DNA of 22,394 bases from Elysia marginata. Its lineage: Eukaryota; Mollusca; Gastropoda; Plakobranchidae. The stretch is from the NCBI GenBank assembly GCA_019649035.1, contig BMAT01010988.1:38797-61190 (forward strand), written 5' to 3'. Below the pieces are notes generated by a model that ran no database searches, was not told the origin of the DNA, and saw only the letters and a list, made by a program, of their open reading frames with translations. A program made the translations under genes and the position numbers. Positions 17,870 to 22,394 of this stretch are shown in pieces (positions within the stretch are counted from its first letter, which is position 1; each line of letters begins with the position of its first letter).

Positions 17870-19940
17870 GAACAAATAACTAGAACCAGAGCTTCTTGAT
17901 TTCTTATACTTTAAAATTTTCATTTCAGGGAAAATAAAAAAAAACCCTCTTATGGCACACCTTTGTTTACAAGCGCTCTAGCTCAAACCAAGCAGGGTCG
18001 ACTTGTGACTGATTTAGCCTGGTTTCCTAACCATGTCAGAATTTTCATTTGAAAATCGAGCGGTTCAAATAAATCAGATGTGAAAATTGTGCACCTTCCA
18101 TTCGAAGATTTGTTGTTGTCTCTTCTTTTTTTTTGTAAATCAAAGGCAGTTTTCATATATTTGCGCATAGTTTTGACAGGTTCCTTCAACTTTCAACGTT
18201 GGAGAATTCGAAAAATGCATTTTTTCAAAGTAAGAAGACCCTCGTTTGGATATAACATACATAAATAAAAATATGACGCAAAAACTTGCAAAGAAATCAG
18301 AAACTTTTTGACTGTTAACATCAAAATGATTTTCTTGCATGTAAAAATTGGCAATGGAAACTAGAAATTTCACGATTTTAAATTCCAGCCATTTTACTGA
18401 CTACGCCTACTGCTGATGCAATTTACATTGGGGTTCTATCCAGAATTGTTAACAAAGTTATAAATTTGTTGAATCTAAAAACTTCAGCATATAAACGCAT
18501 GACTAATCAGTAATCACTTAAACTTCGAATCACATACAAACAGCAGTTATTATGGGCGTGCTCATCGCTTAAGCTTTTCTTAACGCATGCAAGGTGCGGC
18601 TTACAAAAAGAACATTTAGAAAGTAAGATATTTAAAGTATTTCTGACGACTTTGAGGTGCGAGTATATTCCAAAAAATGTTGCTGAATACAGAAATTGAA
18701 ATACATAGTCGAAATAAAAACATTCGACGCCTAATACATAAGACACAATTCAAGATTATAGAGCATTCTTCTTTTACAAAAAAAAAAACAAAAAACAATA
18801 TAGTATTCAGTAATGTTTGGTAAAAAGAAAAGACCATAGTAGCTTACCTTAACATAAAGAGCTTAAAGCCACAATCAAAATATTATGTAGTCCTACCGAC
18901 CTAGACGTGTAAGAAAAACTGCTTTGTTTATTGTTTTTGCTACAGGGTCTATTTAATATTCTTTATACAAGGTCACGTGTGATACGTCATCCCTTATCTG
19001 TATCTTATACGAAACTAAATATCCTTGTTTAAAAATTGATTATACTAGATCTTAAAAAAAAATTAAATCTTATAATCATGCGCATTAGGAGCACAACTGG
19101 TTTAGGTGTCAGATAATCAACTTACTGTATTCAAAATGTCAACATTAATTTTGACCTTTGTGATTAGATAGGGCAGGTTTGAGATACAGGTGTTTTGATA
19201 ATCAGCTGAAGGTGTTTCTTTGTTACAAAAGGTTCATGAGGATACACCGAAATCCTTTTGAAAGATCATGGTTATAGGAATAATAGTTTAAATAGTAATT
19301 TAAAATCTGTGGTGCACGTTAGATCTTGCCTTAACTCTTTTTCACTCTATGTCCAAAAACTATAAACTATAAACTATAAAACATTGATATTATACTTCTT
19401 TAAAGTGTTTGGAAAAAGTAGAAATGTTGTCACGAAACAATGCAAAATTAAGTTTAGTAGATCGTTTCTTTCATTTTTTATGCAATTTAAAAACTATCTA
19501 TCAATCAAAAAAGAAAGAAATTATCTGGATCAATTTGTGATCAATTATCAATCAGATGTGTTGGGTTGACAAGGAAGGGGGTATTGTGCAACAAAAAATA
19601 GAGGCCGACCCACCCCACCCCCTCCCCATTTCCATACACCGAAACGAAACAAAAACAAGCTTTGGTATAATGTAAGATTTGAGACAGTAAAAACGTTAAA
19701 ATGTAGGGAAGTAATATTGTCATTTTTGCGTACATTAAGACTGATGGGTGAAACTTAAAAGAAACATTGATAAAGATGTGGATAAATTAATTACAGATAC
19801 ATTAAACAGTTCAATTAAATTACTACACAGATAGATTGATTAATTATAGATATCTACATATCGATATGTAATTAGAACGCTAGACAGACATAAAGGTACC
19901 TGAATATAAAGAGAGATGCACAGGTAAAGACAGCTAGATA
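17870..19940. other. No gene seen
   Basis: AT-rich sequence with short chance frames. It includes a small tandem repeat CTATAAA x3 at 19360-19380. Nothing I can support as coding. Confidence 0.5.
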
Positions 19941-19948
19941 AAAATACG

Positions 19949-19960
19949 GGGGGGGGGGAG
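19949..19960 (+). repeat. Poly-G tract
   Basis: A run of about ten G followed by AGATAAAG, in otherwise AT-rich sequence without a gene. A similar run of nine G lies at 20261-20269. Confidence 0.75.
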
Positions 19961-20003
19961 ATAAAGAATACAAGGAAAAAGGCAGTATATGAGTTAAGGA
20001 AAA

Positions 20004-20234
20004 GTGAAAATGGAGGTTGAAATTTATTTTCTTTATTCTACTTTTTTTTCTTTCACTTATCACTATCTTGCTGTTACTACAATCTCCCCTGATCTGGAGA
20101 CGAAGGTTCCTCTGTTCTCGCCTAATGAAATATCAGGTTATACTGGTACCCTTGTTGCTCATATGCAAATACCTCACACGGCTAAAGGAGCAGTGTCTAA
20201 ATCTTTGCTCTCAACTGAAGGGCAGTATCAATAA
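20004..20234 (+). CDS. Short hypothetical open frame, weak
   Basis: A 76-codon frame from ATG to TAA. The first third is hydrophobic and AT-driven. The rest (I-S-P-D-L-E-T-K-V-P, Y-T-G-T-L-V-A-H-M-Q-I-P) has balanced composition, which is why it is noted. There is no recognised domain and no splice support. The overlapping second frame at 20017 is probably a shadow. Chance is a real possibility. Confidence 0.12.
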   Translation: MKMEVEIYFLYSTFFSFTYHYLAVTTISPDLETKVPLFSPNEISGYTGTLVAHMQIPHTAKGAVSKSLLSTEGQYQ

Positions 20235-20696
20235 AATCTGCTGAGTTTGCTACAGTTTAAGGGGGGGGGCCTTTATTTTGGTATTGCACTTTGAATCAGT
20301 TTGAGGTGTCAAGTTACAAAAATGCAAAAAAAAAAAAACAAAGCTAAAAATAAAAAACATAAAAAAACAACAAAAAACGATAGATGTTCAAAATATTGCT
20401 GAACGTCAACCACAATCTTCAAATTTGACATTTCACCTACTGCGATTCATGTCATAACACTCCGACATGTTAGTTATTTGATATCATTTGATATACTTTG
20501 ATCTCTTTGCAGCATTTATGAAAATGGTCTTTACCAATCAAGTCAGCACACATGAAATTAAAGTCCAATAATTTTTTGTCACAAATTTTTCGCAGCTATG
20601 TCATCGTGTCTTCTCTGAGGCCAAGGTTAAGACGGCTAAAATATTAACTTGTTTCAATTGGGTTCTGGATACGACCGTTTTGACTTTAACTTCTAC

Positions 20697-20849
20697 CAAA
20701 CTGGGTAAAACTGTTGGCCCTAAGTTTAAAAAAAACTTGACCAGCTTCGTAAAATGCTTTAGGTTGGTCGATGAGCTGTTTTGACTTTACGTCGCGGTAA
20801 CCGTTGCATTGCAGGAGCTTTGACGTAACGCCGAAGAGGTAGAACTTGT
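20697..20849 (-). CDS. Exon-like segment, unknown product
   Basis: A 153-nt stretch between a plausible acceptor (TTGGCCTATACAG|) and a plausible donor (TTTG|GTAGAA). One frame reads D-K-F-Y-L-F-G-V-T-S, Q-C-N-G-Y-R-D-V-K, F-Y-E-A-G-Q-V-F-F-K-L-R with balanced composition, and the same frame is open across 20686-20889. A second frame is open for 28 codons, so the reading frame is not certain. It is on the same strand as the lectin gene, 5 kb upstream of its signal-peptide exon. I do not recognise the family. Confidence 0.3.
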
Positions 20850-21113
20850 CTGTATAGGCCAAGTCAGAAGAGTGGTGGAATTGAAAGATTTATTGATCCA
20901 AACGAAGCAACCGCCCCCTTATCTTCGTACTTTTGTTTGGACAGGTATGTCTCTTGAGAACAAGTTTATTTTATCCATCAAGAGAATGTATGTGATCCTT
21001 CGAGGGTTTTTTTATATTTTATGCCCTTCCATAAAATGCTAAACTTGATTGTGATAAATCGGGCGAACATTTCAAACAGAATCACACCAAGACAATGGAA
21101 AAGATAATTATAC

Positions 21114-21223
21114 TTGCCATACCGAATGATTTCTCTGCCTTGTTGCGGAGGTAACCGTGTTGTCACAGCTCCATTGCTTGTCTTTCTGATCACTAGAGAT
21201 CTGTCTGTAATACTTTGACACAC
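21114..21223 (-). CDS. Exon-like segment, unknown product
   Basis: A 110-nt stretch between an acceptor (GTTTATAG|) and a weak donor (GGCAA|GTATAA). The open frame reads V-C-Q-S-I-T-D-R-S-L-V-I-R-K-T-S and then T-R-L-P-P-Q-Q-G-R-E. Its phase does not join cleanly to the longer frame of the 20697-20849 segment. It may be part of a separate upstream gene or a decayed copy. No domain is recognised. Confidence 0.28.
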
Positions 21224-22394
21224 CTATAAACATTACCGCAATACAATGATTAAGGTGGATAGATAGAATGTAGATTTTTGTGATTGCTTAGGGGATCTTA
21301 ATTTTTCTAAAGAAATATATTAAACCACTGTTCTTTGCTTCTGACAGATTAAAAAAAACTGCGCCGTTTGACTGAAAACGAAAAAAGTTATAGTCCCATC
21401 AAGTCTCAGACTCAGGAATCTTAAGTAAAGTATACATATATGAAAATATAGCTACGTGGATTCGATAGATGACACCATACGAGGCAACTTGTATTATTTT
21501 CTAACGCACCCTTGTAAATTATAAGGTGAGGCTAAACAGACCAGAGACTTAAATAATAATTAAAGCCTAACTAATACTAAATGGGAATGAAGATAGAGAT
21601 TAGGTGAAACACTCTTTCTCAATAGGTGTCAATTGTTCGTATGAAATTAGAAAACAAACAAAAATAATTTCTGCATGACTCAACCAAGAGAACATACAAT
21701 TTTAATCTGAATGTATTGGGATGATAAAATTGGCGTTTTAAAACAGTTACTATTCTCTAAATCTCTAACTCTTGCAAAAAATGAAGCATTTTTTATATAA
21801 AAAAAAATTATTTTCAGTCGTTTTTGTATTCATCATTGAAAACTAATCAATGGTCTCTTGTTATTTTTACTGAAGACAAATCAACAATCTTTATTGAAAC
21901 TTAAAAGCGCTGATCTTTGAAAGAATTCCCTATGGCAGTATAAGTCCTTTAATATTTCATATTGTTGAAACTCTTTTGCCTGACTCGAATTCGTTTCAAC
22001 AAAATGCCTCTCAACCAATCGAAATGCTTTCAATGGATACAAAATAGGAAAAAACAACTGAGGAAATATATCTTACTCCTAAACTTAGCAGAACTTTCAA
22101 TTATCAAAATATAATAATATGTTTATTCTAATCCTCAAGACCACCCTGTACATTATCATCCGTGCAAAACATATATATATATACACCGTTATAATTTCAA
22201 TTAAAAAAAAGCCAACTTATGAAAAGCAAATCAAATTAATTGCCCTAATGTTCCTGTAAAATCATGTCGTTTTGTCGATTTAAATTTGCCTGTTGCTGTT
22301 AAATGAGGAGATTTTTTTGCTCTAGGTCACGGTAGTTTCACATCAGCTATCTCTGTGTCAGCTTTTTGTAACCGAAGTTTTGATCAATATCGTA
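21224..22394. other. No gene seen to the window edge
   Basis: AT-rich with an ATATAT run near 22171-22182 and poly-A/T runs. No open frame or splice-bounded segment that I can support. Confidence 0.5.

Overview
The window is eukaryotic, AT-rich (estimated by eye, not counted) and repeat-rich. Its exons are short and bounded by GT-AG introns, and it carries several tRNA-derived SINE-like elements with degenerate tails. The lectin family and the SINE style suggest a mollusc, perhaps a gastropod, but that is an inference. There is no bacterial-type gene organisation. Most long open frames are low-complexity or intronic.

The main content is one minus-strand gene running from about 15.4 kb down to at least 2.25 kb. 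I rebuilt it exon by exon from splice sites, reading phase and C-type lectin-like domain (CTLD) motifs. Exon 1 (15333-15399) encodes a signal peptide. Exons 2-4 (13970-14188, 12494-12552, 11912-11998) encode CTLD1, which as spliced is compact and has no long loop. Exons 4 to 7 (11105-11226, 9212-9360 and the start of 7311-7696) encode CTLD2, which has lost one conserved disulfide. Exon 7 then encodes an Ala/Val/Glu/Lys-rich coiled-coil-like linker and the first residues of CTLD3. Exons 8-12 (4584-4708, 3590-3633, 3069-3166, about 2661-2717, 2254-2329) complete CTLD3, which carries a W-S-D-G motif and an E-P-N tripeptide. Nine of the ten junctions from exon 1 to exon 10 join on the best-looking splice sites, and all of them agree in phase. 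The exon 11 donor is unresolved. A terminal exon at 1126-1154 is only tentative. The product would be a secreted three-CTLD lectin-like protein of roughly 500 residues.

The introns hold a 30-bp minisatellite that abuts, and appears to be made from, the exon 2 splice donor (13.64-13.97 kb). They also hold an N gap (12133-12168), an 87-nt near-perfect hairpin (4819-4905), a pair of diverged duplicated intron segments (about 4.35-4.47 and 7.01-7.17 kb), small tandem repeats, SINEs and microsatellites. Between exon 12 and the tentative terminal exon lies a large imperfect inverted repeat (1902-2186). A SINE sits inside a GAA microsatellite at 510-942.

Upstream of the gene (15.47-22.39 kb) there are two more tRNA-derived SINE-like elements (16.8-17.15 and about 17.69-17.85 kb), homopolymer G tracts, and two minus-strand exon-like segments (20697-20849, 21114-21223) whose product I cannot identify. 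The rest of this stretch is AT-rich sequence in which I see no gene.
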